Shown here: positions 11,568 through 22,042 of the stretch, piece after piece | Position numbering within the stretch: position 1 is the first letter of the stretch | Layout of the letters: each line of letters starts with the position of its first letter | From: Melampsora larici-populina 98AG31 | Lineage: Eukaryota > Basidiomycota > Pucciniomycetes > Pucciniales > Melampsoraceae | Assembly (NCBI RefSeq): GCF_000204055.1 | Contig: NW_006768777.1 | Coordinates: 944,036 to 1,008,035 of the forward strand | Direction: 5' to 3' | DNA: 64,000 nt | Made by a program: the position numbers and the translations under genes | The notes under the pieces: generated by a model | What the model saw: only the letters and a program-made list of their open reading frames with translations | What the model was told of the DNA's origin: nothing | Database searches by the model: none

Positions 11568-12063
11568 TTCAACTAAGTTATGGTTTGAATTGTATTGTGG
11601 GGCAGAATTCAGAGTGAAACTGTAAGGAAGCAGTATTTGTGGTTGTTGTTTGTTTGTCAATTGAGATGTGAAGTATAAAGCGGACAGAGAGGAAAAGGGA
11701 GCATCGACCAAAGACAAGGTGTATATATGGCCTTTGGTGTATCTCTCATGGCCATGGACTGTGGTGGTAGGGGCTGGGTTTGGGCGCGAAACGTATTAGT
11801 AGCCCCTTTGGATTGATTATGGGATGAGGTTGCCCTATTTGTGTCTTTTTTTGTAATTAAGATGCCCTATCAAGAACTATAGGGCGCAGAGCTGGACAAA
11901 TGAGGGCTTTGATGTGTGAATGAGCCCATGCTTGCAGTCCCAATGGTCCGACTGGGCCAAATTTTGGCTGAGGGAAGTCGGGTACCATCGGGTCACGCGG
12001 GTATCACCCCGAAAACAAGGGGGCTCCGGATACTTCAAGATGGGGCTGGAAATAGTGGAATCC
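11568..12063. other. MULE right end: promoter side and terminal inverted repeat
   Basis: There is no further gene. This is the upstream side of the minus-strand MULE gene and must hold its promoter, although no clear TATA box stands out. The last 50 bp form the right terminal inverted repeat. Confidence 0.6.
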
Positions 12064-12113
12064 ATAATTTTTCCTTTCTTTTTCTTTCTTTTTTTTCTCT
12101 CTCGGCCCTCCTA

Positions 12114-12565
12114 GGGAGCACCAGAGGATCCGGGTTTTGCTCCTGAGAATCTGAGAATGAGAATTTTGTGAGAATCAGAGAATACAGCACCCCCGGTATT
12201 ATCATACCTATAAGCATATTTGAGGCCTAAACAAAACCCTACGTTACGTTAAGGCCAGCCATATTCCTAACGTGTCACACACCTTTACACCCCCCCGCGC
12301 TGTCACACACTTCACAACTGACCATGACATTTCCCTCACACCTCTGTGTTTCATATAAGTCACCAACCAAGAACCACCTCAATAGAATAAGCACCACCTC
12401 AATAGCGCTCGACTCGACACCTCTATCGACCCTCTGGCCAGTCTGTTTCAACACGCCCAAAAAGGAAATCACCAAAATTTTCACTCAACTATCAAATACA
12501 ATGGTTGAAAATACTTCACCAAAATACGGACGGCTTTTCACGAACGACCACCGACTCGATCAATC
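12114..12565. other. KDZ element left end
   Basis: No gene here. It holds the left inverted end (about 12114-12195), rich in GAGAAT words, and the leader of the 658-residue gene. An upstream ATG at 12501 opens a 27-codon reading frame that overlaps the chosen start in another frame and may act as an upstream ORF. Confidence 0.5.
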
Positions 12566-14903
12566 ATGGTTGTGGCCACCCTGATCCACGAACATTACCG
12601 CTTCATCAAGGAAGGATACCTACCCGTCCCAGCGAAAGGTGCATTAGTGGGCATCCTTTGTCCTGAATGTCCCACGCCTCTCCGTTATTTCGCGGCCAGA
12701 GAGGATGCTTGGACCATCCATGTAAGTCGTTTCCACTATCAACAACCAAACCAATAGATACATAAGAACAAAATGAGTTAAAGTGAGTAACGCTATACTT
12801 TTCTTGCTTTTTTCAGTGTCCGCAACGTCCAAGAAATGAGCACAACTGGAGAACATGGTGTTGCGATCAATTCAATCACGAACACGCTTTAATCAACGCT
12901 GGAGTACCCCGTCCGATTGTTTCTGTGCCTTTAGACTGGGGCCCACAAATATCACCTTCCGGGGTCATTCTGCAACCAAAGCCAGTGACCAACCCTTCCA
13001 CCCGACGAGGGAATACAAACCGGGCTTCCCATCGGCTCGCAGAACTGCTCAACCCGATTGTCGAAGTCGAAGCTCACCCTTTCTTAGGCCGACAGACTCC
13101 AATCCTCCCACCCGAACCACCTCAGATTGACTCCCTTGCAGGACCCATACGTGCGAAAGTTAAGTATCCTTGTCAGAGACCATCACGGGGGCCTGTCGCC
13201 CGTAATCATCGGACGACTGGGAACAAAGGGTGCCCTTACCAATACTGTCAATCGGTAATTACCAATTTACCATTCTAGAATCTCTCGACTCAATTACTTA
13301 CAACTCACTCAATGGTATCAGTGTTGCCTTGAGTATGGCTTGGGGGCGTGTTCCAAGCATACTCGAGGTTCTGGTACTGGCCACCACCGCATGGATGAAC
13401 CGGTACCTCCTCATCTTGATCACTCTCAACCCTTCACCGCGAGTACTAGCACTTCGGCTGCTGCTAGTACATCGACTCAACCAACACCTGAAGTAGGACG
13501 ACTTCGAACAGGAGGTGGTCGAATTCACCAATGGGCCCAAACTGCCAGCACCCTTGGCCGCCGCTTAGGAGTCGAAACGGTGACCAACATTCAAAACGAC
13601 CGCCGCGAGCGATACCAAGCAGCTGAACGACAGATCGCCAACAAATACAATGAGGCGAAAGTTGTGACGATCCTCTTATGGCTCAATGTGGGTAGTTTGC
13701 CTTGACCTTGTTTTCACATACCTCTCAACCGCCTGAAGCTGACCCACAGGCAGGCTGAACAACCCAATGTTGTTGCGGCCCATTTTGAGTCATGGCCGAA
13801 GGCAAGGCTTGATGAATCAAGCCTCCTCATGCAAGCATGCACGCAGGCATTGGGACCGACATGGAATCGAGCACTGTCTTTCTGGGATGACAGGATTGAC
13901 GCGTGGGTAGGTAACATTTGTTTGTCACATATATAAATCTTTCGTCAAATCTGATATGGGTCACGTCAGCATGAAGCCATGGTGAGTTTCCCTCACAGGT
14001 ACCCCAAGGACGTTAAACTGGTCGTAGTACGGTCGCAGCACGTGGATCCTAAAACCCCCGGCTTGCCACAACCCAAGGCCAGGCAAATACCTACAGCTCA
14101 GAGTCTTACAGCTGTCATCCCGAATCCACCGGCAGAGCCGACCCGCACGCCTGTGAACGCCCCCAAACCATCACGAGTTAGCACGGCAACTATGCCATTC
14201 AGCGCTGGAGCACATCCCGAATCTGATGACGATGACGAAGTGATTGTGGTCACATCATATAAGACTACCTTTGCCGACAAACGGGCCAGCTCACCAGATT
14301 CCGAGGCATCCGACGAGATCGAGGTCATCAAGAGTCACATTGTCACCAATCCGGCCAAACGCCACATCAAACGTGAACAATCTGAAGACCTCCCAATTTT
14401 TGATCCTTTTGATGAGTCGCTGATTGAACGGGAAGGAGTTGACCAAACCGTGAGTCGCAATATACAACTGAGTGGCACTCGTACTCACATCAAATTACAT
14501 CTTCCTATGACCATCTTAGATACCTGGTGTCCTCACGTTGACTTCTATGAACCCTTCTACAAACCCTTCAACAAACCCTTCGACAAACCCCTTGCCAGTA
14601 TTGACTTCTTCAGCAAACGTTCTGAAAAAGAAGTGGCCCTCTTCATCCGTGCTTGTTTCCACGCTGCTTGCGTGGTACAAGAAGTGTGAGACACAGCCTC
14701 CCCTACAAGCATGGAAGGTCTTTTGGGGCAACGAGTGGGTTTTGGCAGTGTCCACTGTCTACAGGTACAGGGTGTGGATAGAAAAGGTCGATTACGACAG
14801 GTTCTTTCGCCAGTACAGCAAGTTTCCCCAGGCGACTGTCGGCGAAGCACGAATCCTGTTCAAAAAGGAGTTCCAAACAATTGCACACGGCACAAAGGAA
14901 TAG
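12566..14903 (+). CDS. Unknown 658-residue cysteine-cluster protein of the KDZ element
   Basis: Six exons with consistent phase: 12566-12721, 12817-13254, 13322-13687, 13754-13906, 13970-14449, 14520-14903. I do not recognise the family. Residues 31-75 carry a possible zinc cluster (CPECP, then C, then WCCDQFNHEH). A second cluster at about 190-212 crosses the exon 2/3 join (GCPYQYCQ, CCLEYG, C-x2-H). A charged helical segment follows (NDRRERYQAAERQIANKYN, about residue 300), then a disordered acidic/serine part (DDDDEVIVV, about 450), an STNPSTNP repeat and an aromatic-rich C-terminal domain (about 570-655). The paired Cys/His clusters suggest nucleic-acid or protein binding. It lies head-to-tail with the 193-residue gene and faces the transposase relic, all between the same inverted ends, so I take it as an element-encoded accessory protein. 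No stops interrupt it. Confidence 0.75.
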
Positions 14904-15360
14904 AACATTATCTAATTGAGCTTGATCTTTCTACCGTTGTCATTAGTCTCAATCTCAACCCATAGTTGACAATCCAATATTTGAATTAATTCCACCATTG
15001 TTTTTGCGTATTTTGAACGCAACACTTACCTATTTCAAATGTCCCTGAGTCAGAAGTGTTCCAGGTAAGAGTAGACCATGCGTTTCAAAATTTTCTACTT
15101 GCTTCAGAAACCACAATCGAATATCTTACCTTTCCAAACTTGCCCAACCCTATCAATGGTAATAAATACCTACTACCCCTATTACCCTTAGCGTCATCTT
15201 TGGGACCCTGAGGCCCCACAATGAGCCTGCTGGACTCGACGTGAAACATTTCCACTCACTACATTCCCGCTGACCGCCACCTGAATGCTTGCTCTGATAT
15301 AAATATAACTCGTTTCTAGCGTGCAGTCTACTTACAGCATCCTGAACAGCTTCGAAAAGC

Positions 15361-16110
15361 ATGACCCAACTCACGGCAAAGATTTCAGCAATTCTAACGG
15401 CGACCAGCGATGTACGACAAACTTTTCCTTTCATCTATTATACGTTCGCATTTATACGCGTTTGCATTTATACGCTGCAACTTCTGCAAGCTGACCAAAT
15501 CCTTTCCATTAGGCGACGCTTTTGCGCCTGCGCTTACCTGATGGCAGTTCCGCTTGGCACAAGAGCAAAACCAAATTGATCTTGAAAGGCGTGCGAGGCC
15601 AGCCCATGGTCTGCCCCCTCAAAGCATATGGTTTGCTCATGGCCGACGACGTGCTAATACGTGGACAAACTTATCACATTCATGGTCCGGTGGGAGTTGA
15701 CCCCGTGGGCGGCGCTTTCATCAAGCACAGCTACATTACCCAAAGTTTGGTGGCCACTGTGCCTCCTCGACAAGCCGAGCTGGCTGAAAAAGCCTATATA
15801 AGTTCCACCGGAAGAGTTCTTAGGGTCGCTTGGGACAATGTCAACGATGATGGTGATTGGCACCTTACGGTCGAAGCTGAACATGATATCTTTGACCCGG
15901 AAGTAAGCGTCTTGGTTAAACCCTTCGTCTCCTACTGTTTCTTGCTTAACTCTTTTATTTCTTACTTAGGAGAGAACCGTGTTGCACTTTGCGATAACTT
16001 ATCGCTTTGGGCATTTTTCTCCGGAGTTATCCGAGATGGAGGACATAGAAGTGAACACCGTGATGATGTTCGAAGGCCTCGTTGTGTCCCAAGACCAGGA
16101 ATCTAATTGA
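15361..16110 (+). CDS. Unknown 193-residue passenger protein of the KDZ element
   Basis: Three exons: 15361-15411, 15513-15902 and 15970-16110, joined in phase 0 at GT-AG sites. The product has no signal peptide, membrane span or cysteine cluster. It begins MTQLTAKISAILTATSD, and its middle has YHIHGPVGVDPVGG and WDNVNDDGDWHLTVEAEHD, suggesting a compact beta-rich fold. The C-terminal exon is acidic (SEMEDIEVN). I do not recognise it. It begins 457 bp after the stop of the 658-residue gene, on the same strand, and ends 781 bp before the converging transposase relic. It is intact although the transposase is not. It could instead be a captured host gene. Confidence 0.7.
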
Positions 16111-16416
16111 CTCATTGTTCAGGTGAGATTTACATCGTTGTCTCAAAACGGACGTCCAATTTTCTTACATTGGCTCTCTCAAACCATTATTACCAACCAG
16201 GTCCTCAGCCATAGCATTGTCCTTGTTGCCTAGACCCAGAGTTCACATCGGATCATCCAGAGAATGAACAGTTGTATATACTTGCATTAATCAGTGATAC
16301 TGAGTGCCTACAAAGTCCCCCTACCCAAAACTGTAGTCGTTCACTTTATTCCATTATAATCAAATGGGTCCGTCAATGCATTTCTTCATTACCCTTCAGA
16401 CCAGTCTGGAGTTGTA

Positions 16417-16756
16417 GTTGCCGGATTTGTAGCACCTACATATGCAGGACTGCATGTAGGCGCTTATTTGAGCTGAAAATTGAATGTATGCACTCATTTT
16501 TAAAAATGTAGGCATAAATTTTGGGCGCCTACATTGGATTTCCCATGTAGGCGCTTGAAAATAGCGCCTACATTTCATTTTTTGAATGTAGGCGTAACCA
16601 AATGACGCCTACATGGGTTTTTTGACATGTAGGCGTCATTTTGGATGGTTTCCAGCGCCTACATCATAAATGTAGGCGCTTCTTTGTGGGAAACACCCAT
16701 GTAGGCGTAATTTGGCCAGCGCCTACATGGTTTTCTTGTGGGCTGCAAATAGCAAC
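16417..16756. repeat. Alternating inverted array of the decamer ATGTAGGCGC; probable 340-bp MITE
   Basis: Twelve copies of ATGTAGGCG(C/T/A) or its reverse complement start at 16454, 16506, 16525, 16545, 16564, 16586, 16605, 16627, 16655, 16670, 16699 and 16719. From 16506 to 16670 they alternate strictly in orientation, mostly at 19-22 bp spacing, so neighbouring pairs form hairpins. Imperfect outer ends (GTTGC plus ATTTGTAGC at 16417; GTTGC plus ATTTGCAGC read back from 16756) suggest a non-autonomous element. No target duplication was seen. Confidence 0.8.
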
Positions 16757-16890
16757 GGCCATGAAATAGCATTTTATCTATTTTATTTTTGTTGATATGG
16801 GAAAACACATTCATAAAAGCATGTATTATATCACGTTAAAAATATGTAGTTACAACGTGTACCTGTGTTATTGTAGAGTTAGTTAAAGTC

Positions 16891-19135
16891 CTAAATAAAA
16901 CCATTCCCCATGAATTCCATTCCCTTGCGCTTGCTCAATTTCTTCGAGAGCCAAACATTGCGCAGATGGACCATTTGTTCCAAGAAGAAATTATACCTAA
17001 GGGAATGCATGCTACGACACATTGACGCAAAACCCCCGTACCAGATGTTTGTCAGTTCAGCCGCTGATGCATTGAAGACCCATTTACCATCTTCTTGTAT
17101 ATCGGGGAAGAGCTTGGGATTCGTGAAACGCTTGCAAAACTCATCACTCTCAGCATGAGACCGGTGGTGAAAAGGGTCGACAGGGATTACCGTTCCTTGA
17201 AATCGGGTGGTTTCGCCATTTCCGTGGTATATGTGTTCTGTTAGACGACAAGTGTTGTCGTAAAATACTACCTCCGGCATACCTTGAGGAAAGGTCTCTT
17301 CCAAAAAAAACTGAAAGAATCGGGAGAATCATCGACTTAATAAATAGTTTTCTCAAAAGCGAACAAAAGAGAGCTAACTGACCTTGACAGCACTCACCAA
17401 TTCCGAGTGATAAAAGGTTTTTCTGGCCAATATGATTCCACAACACCCCACAACAAGTTGATCGTTGTGGGTACGGCACCTTGATACTACCAATTTGGTA
17501 TGAGCTTGCGATGCACCCCCGTCTCGAGCGCCCTCGTGGGCACGGCTAGACTCATCAGCTTCGCGTAAACCATCATCATCTTTAATCTTGCCAGTTTCGG
17601 CGTCAAGGTGGACTGTTGGATCGGAAGGGAGATTGGAACCCGGTCTATTAAGAATTGCAGTTAGGGAGAAGTTGGATTTGACCCGGTCAGTGAACTTAGC
17701 CCACGCGTCTATGTGGGCTTGCAGGTCACACGTTTTGGTATCCGGAATGGTATCTCTTCGGCAAGGTTGTACGTGACATCGTTTGCCAAGCAGTGATTGA
17801 TGTACGGCACAGAATCAATCATTGATGTTGTCCAGGGGTTTGGTGCAGGGGCCTTCAGGGCGTGGTTGTCCAGACTGTCTCGCTATCTCCTCGAGTTGGT
17901 CAGTTGTGGCACTGCATCGCCAGTGCCCAATAGTCAGTCCATCAGTTACCACCGCTCGAATACCTGGATCAATGTAAAGTGTTGTACCGTGATTTCAGAT
18001 CAGAACCAGAGGATCAAGATTGAAAAACAAAATGACCCACCATAAAATATCTCTTCCCCTGTCTCAGGATCCACGCCACCCAATTTTACTCAAACGCAGC
18101 GACTGCAGTAATGATCACGGAAGCTGGTGCCTTCGACGTCGAGACGCTCCAGATGGGAAGCAATAGCGTCGTCAAATCAAACACTGTTGGTTCCACTCGC
18201 GGGTAGTACGACTTGGTTTCCCCTCCGATCCTCGTGCTCGAGAAGGTCACATAGCTCGAGGCCGTCTAGGCACACGGCCTCAGACAAAGCCGGCGTAAAG
18301 ACCTGCGCTGATCCAAACTGAGGCACATCCATATTTTCCACATAGATCTCGTTGTACCAGTTTGTCAGGTTGAAGTGGGAGACACTAAGAATGTGCGTCA
18401 GGTCAAGTTTATTAGTTTCAAATACATGCATGAAGACAGACATTTGAACGAGTAGACCTACTGAGCCAGCATTTGTATGACCCGGAAAAGGTGTCCCAGG
18501 CGATTTGTCATGTAGTAGTGACAATGGACGTGGAGAATTTCGACATCACGTCCCTGTGCCAAGGTATAATAGTGTCTATGTTTATCGGTTGTGTAATAAC
18601 TGGGGCAAAAAGTTGAACCACAGCCTGATAGAAGATTTGAGTCAGTTTTTTGCCTTGCCTATGGAGAGCCAGACTTTCGAGCCTCACCGGGGCAATCGAG
18701 GATGACCGTTTGTACTGTGTGCACCCCATCCGTGTCAAAAAGATAACCATCCAAACGCATATGGACGTGTAAGTTACGTGCTGCAGGGCAAACAATACAT
18801 CGAGATACCGGCGGTCGTAAGAACTTTTCAGGTAGTTTGAATTGAAGGCCCAGGGAGCGTATGGCGCCTTTGGGGTCAAACCGTGCCGAAGGTAACAGAG
18901 GAAAAGCTAACGTCCATAGATCGTGTATGAGTTGGTCGGGAAACTTGGGAGAAAGGGCTGTCGTGAGGAATGGTAGCACAGTTGGTCGGTGTGGTGTTAG
19001 ACGGATGGCATTTCCAGCAATATGGTTGACCTCTGACGCCAAGGTCATGAAGCGTACGAAATCGGTGACTGTGAGGGTGTTGCTGAGTTGAGCACTGGTT
19101 GCCGACATTTGGGCCACGAAGTCGATGAGAAGCAT
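16891..19135 (-). pseudogene. KDZ-family transposase-like gene with three TGA stops
   Basis: Five exons rebuilt from phase and conservation: 19135-18688, 18624-18462, 18384-18041, 17963-17383, 17310-16891, 651 codons including three in-frame stops. Readable family features, N to C: CIVCP and DCPGCGSTFCPSYY cysteine cluster across the first intron; SHFNLTNWYNEIY; DHYCSRC; VVTDGLTIGHWRC, then FC-x3-H and HVQPC; VGCCGIILARKTFYHSE; VVFYDNTCRL; a late H-x3-H-x5-FC block (VDPFHHRSHAESDEFC); NASAAELTNIWYGG, the likely acidic-residue end of the catalytic core; RYNFFLEQMVHLRN. These fit the KDZ (Kyakuja-Dileera-Zisupton) transposases of basidiomycetes with associated CxC clusters. TGA at 18179-18177, 18092-18090 and 17817-17815 each replace a codon where arginine is expected, and each follows a T. 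No frameshift is seen. Confidence 0.75.
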
Positions 19136-19447
19136 ACTATGAATAGTCGATGAGTAGCATACTATGAAACATAGATTGCTCCTGGTAAGTCATTCGGTGA
19201 ACTTGGTCCATCAATGGACGGAGGGTTGACCCTTGTCACACGTGTGTCCCATCATGTGTCATGGTGGAAGGAAGGATTCACACGTGTAGTAGTACGTGTC
19301 CAAAAGGCATAAGGCATGTCCAAAATCAGAAAACGAGAATCGCATAAAACCATATACAAGCCATATACTCATGGGTTATGCGGGGTCATTCTCAAATTCT
19401 CAGAGTCTCAGAGAATTCTCAGGCGTCCCCCGGATCCTGTAGTCTAC
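19136..19447. other. KDZ element right end
   Basis: No gene. It contains a short duplication around 19128-19165 (GATGAG-AGCATACTATGA) just upstream of the transposase start, ACACGTGTG/CACGTG palindromes near 19237-19290, and the right inverted end with GAGAAT words at about 19385-19447. Confidence 0.5.
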
Positions 19448-19509
19448 CGGCCCTCCTACGTGGTCGCTTCTCACGCCTCTCCCCGACCCCCTCGCGCGTC
19501 TCCCTTAAC

Positions 19510-19758
19510 TACAGCCGTTGTAAGATCTATCGGCAGATTTTTAGATCATTGTGTTGTCGCCAGATTTAATGTAGAGGTCAAAAACTCCAAAAAACCCTTT
19601 TGAGACTGATAACTCTACTGCCCATTGGTCAGATCTAGCACAAGAACAATTGAGTTACTCTCAAAGTGACATAATTTTCGAGTTTTTGACTTCAAAAATT
19701 AAATCTGGCGACGACACAACTTTTCAAAAATCTGCCAGTAGATATTACAACGGCTGTA
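19510..19758. mobile_element. TA-flanked MITE, Tc1/mariner-like
   Basis: The 5-prime and 3-prime arms are inverted copies over about 80 bp: CAGCCGTTGTAA, GGCAGATTTTT, GTCGCCAGATTTAAT and GTCAAAAACTC occur in order from both sides. Each end is bordered by TA (19510-19511 and 19757-19758), the usual Tc1/mariner target. The centre is too short to code. It lies just outside the KDZ element. Confidence 0.8.
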
Positions 19759-19850
19759 TCAGTAGAGTTCATGTGTCTCCAGGTTGTTTTCCTTTGATTT
19801 TATTGTTTGCTTCTTGTGTTTTCTGCTCATTTGTCCTTGGACCTCCCCAA

Positions 19851-19979
19851 GGGGCGACCCATATGAAAAATGTTCCATGTGCCCCGGCCTACGGCCAGGG
19901 CGGTTCCCGCGTAGCTACACCAGAGAGTAGCCATAGCTAAACAGGGTCAGACCCCTAAGAAACCCAAGTGACACATCCC
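19851..19979 (+). repeat. Orphan 129-bp fragment of the DIRS 3-prime region
   Basis: It matches 5054-5182 over the same 129-bp length with only a few differences (for example CCCATATG for CCCGTATG). Neither flank continues the DIRS sequence. It may be a conserved module shared by several DIRS copies or the trace of a deleted copy. Confidence 0.85.
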
Positions 19980-21268
19980 GCCACCCAAAAAGAAAATGTG
20001 CTGTCCTCTCCACAGGGCCCAGCAGGGCCTTTCGCGCGTCCGCGTCCGCGCCCAAACACTTACACAATATGATTTTGATTCTTTTGGTCAATTTTCTTCA
20101 GTTTTCTTCCACGAGGCGACATTGTTAAGTTTACCCCAGCCCGCACAGAACTACGTCGACCCTTTCAATTCTTCTTCTTGCACTTGCACAGGCCTTCCAA
20201 GTTCCAACCCTTCAGTGCCACTAATTTCAACGCCGAGAGGTTGAAATGTGGTTCCGTTGAACGCCTGCTGCTTTGACTTGTAGAAAATATTTCTACAAGA
20301 GCTCAGGTCTTGTAGGCTGTTTCCCCTATTGGTTCCTCTTGGCCTATCCTTTTTACTCATCCTTACCTTCTGATGGGAGAGATGCGGTATCAGTCTTTCT
20401 CTGAGACTACCTGAGAGAAGCAGTGAGACATACAGGTATAGTTCAATCCCGGTCTGTGTGGCGCGTTTTTTTTCGCATGGCGCTTCCTTCTCTTTATAAG
20501 CCTTCCACCAACTACAGAACATCTAGACATCCATTGGTCAATTTCATTGGTCAAAAATAATACATACAAAAGACGATCGAGTTGATAAAATGCAAAATGA
20601 GATGTCTTGAAAAGCAGAAGTTGGAAGCATTTTAGGTTGGTTGAAAAGAAGTGATATCGAGTCCTTTTCGTGAAGATTATACATACAAAGAGACAGTTTG
20701 AAAAGATGGCGACTGAGTCGTTTTTGAAGAAATCAAGACAACGCAACAGATAGAAACCTCTTACATCAAAGTATCTCGCTCCGATGACAATGCATTGTTT
20801 TTCTTGTATCGGTTTTGCTTGCTACTTTCATTCAAAGTAGCTTGTTCCAATAACATTTTGTTGTTTTGTAAGTTGCTTCATTATCAATACTTTGATATGT
20901 AAGTGGTTGTAGCGATAGAACCCCCTTGACAATGTTTCAGGGGGATTGGAGTGAGTCTGAAGGTATAGATATAAGGTGCACATGGATGACTCGACAAAGG
21001 TTCTTGATTCTTGATGAGGTTATCGAAGTGTTAACAGCTTCTTTGAAGTCTTAATGATGAATTTGTTCAAGTCTTCATACATATGTACCAGTTGCCACCA
21101 GCCTGTACAGACAGTGTACAAAAAGCCACCATCCGGTTTACTTTTTTGTTTGTCTCAGGATAGTCTCAGAGCGAGTTAGTCTCAGAAAAAGACTGATACG
21201 GTTACGCTCCCCTTCTGATCGTTGATCAAAGTATTGAGATTTGTCTACGTCTCTCTGCGATACCTAAA
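19980..21268. other. No gene recognised
   Basis: There are only short open frames without family features. A GC-rich start (GCGCGTCCGCGTCCGCGCCC at about 20034) grades into AT-rich host-like sequence near 20500, marking the edge of the transposon-rich part. The last few hundred bases should contain the promoter of the secreted-protein gene. Confidence 0.5.
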
Positions 21269-22042
21269 ATGCTCAAAGCTATCCTCAAGATCTCAATCTT
21301 GGTATTATCTTTAGGGTTTCACGATTCAAAGGTTTTGGCCAAAGATCCGTTTCCCGAAACCTTCCCTGCTGATTGTAGCAGCTTCACGTTACAAGAAAAT
21401 GAGGGACGTGAGTGCAATCATTAGACGTATTCCTTTACTTTATGACTTCAGAATCATTTGCATCCAGACTGGCTAACCCCAATCGCTTTGCCTCATCGAT
21501 CACATTAACAAAGTTTGCGTAGGGTTCCCCCGAGGAGGACTGTGCGTGCTGGACACTTGCTCTTATAATTGTAAGAAGTTCACCACACTGGATCCTGATT
21601 GGCTTGTCAATGTTGCCATTTCACGTTAAAGCTGATTCATCAATATCTATTTGATATATCACATCTTAGCTAATCGATATGTTCCAATGACTGGTTGTAC
21701 CCACAACGGAGTGAATGATAAAAAGACAAGTGAACAAAAATGCGCTTACTATCAAAGCCGTGGTTCAACTTTCAGTCAGTATCTTCCAACCCTTGGTATC
21801 ACTATCATTCGTGTCTATCAAAATCCACCATTGAAACTATCTTCTTCTATTAATGTGAAATGTTTACCAGGTTGTACTAATCTTGGGGGTGCACATTATA
21901 CATGCCCTTATGATGCCAATGCTGGTAAGAGGATGCGTGAGTGAAAATTCTTTCTTTCTACTATGTAAAATAACTTACTTGACTGAAAAAACCAATCTCA
22001 TTTCGTTTTATTTCAGACTGTGGCATTTGTAAAGCAATTTAG
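21269..22042 (+). CDS. Cysteine-rich small secreted protein, effector candidate
   Basis: Four exons: 21269-21407, 21514-21570, 21670-21936 and 22017-22042, all phases consistent, giving 162 residues. Residues 1-24 form a signal peptide (Lys-rich start, hydrophobic ILVLSLG core, cleavage likely after SKVLA). The mature part has about ten cysteines, mostly in short pairs (GLCVGF and GLCVLDTC; KCLPGC; YTCPY; HCGICKAI at the C-terminus), consistent with disulphide bonding. It has no membrane span or anchor signal and no family I recognise. Small secreted cysteine-rich proteins are plentiful in rust secretomes and some act in the host; that role is only a candidate here. It is the first apparent host gene after the transposon block on the left. 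Confidence 0.8.

Larger units (their letters stand above)
5744..12063. mobile_element. MULE DNA transposon (6.3 kb) with OTU-fused transposase
   Basis: The two ends are inverted copies: GGATTCCACTATTTCCAGCC runs inward from 5744 and from 12063, followed after a short mismatch by a shared AGTATCCGGAGCCCC, about 45 bp in all. Both ends are flanked by the 8-mer ATAATTTT (5736-5743 and 12064-12071), a target-site duplication. Inside is one complete 5-exon MULE transposase gene on the minus strand. The intact gene, clean ends and perfect duplication suggest recent movement. MULEs usually give 8-11 bp duplications, which fits. Confidence 0.9.
12114..19447. mobile_element. KDZ-type DNA transposon carrying two passenger genes
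   Basis: The ends are related in inverted orientation. From the left one reads AGGATCCGGG, then CCTGAGAATCTGAGAAT. From the right (reverse complement) one reads AGGATCCGGG, CCTGAGAAT and CTGAGAATTTGAGAAT. The unit is flanked by an 11-bp direct repeat CGGCCCTCCTA at 12103-12113 and 19448-19458. Inside are two + strand genes (12566-14903, 15361-16110) and a - strand KDZ-like transposase relic (16891-19135). Known Zisupton-type elements make 8-bp duplications, so the 11-bp flank is unusual or partly chance. The boundaries rest on this repeat and on the imperfect inverted ends. Confidence 0.65.

Noticed and set aside
16454..16728. CRISPR-like array
   Set aside because: The repeats alternate in orientation, the spacers are short and unequal, and this is a eukaryotic nuclear region.
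20151..20746. Overlapping 118-123 codon minus-strand frames
   Set aside because: No signal peptide, domain or splice pattern, and the composition matches AT-rich spacer.
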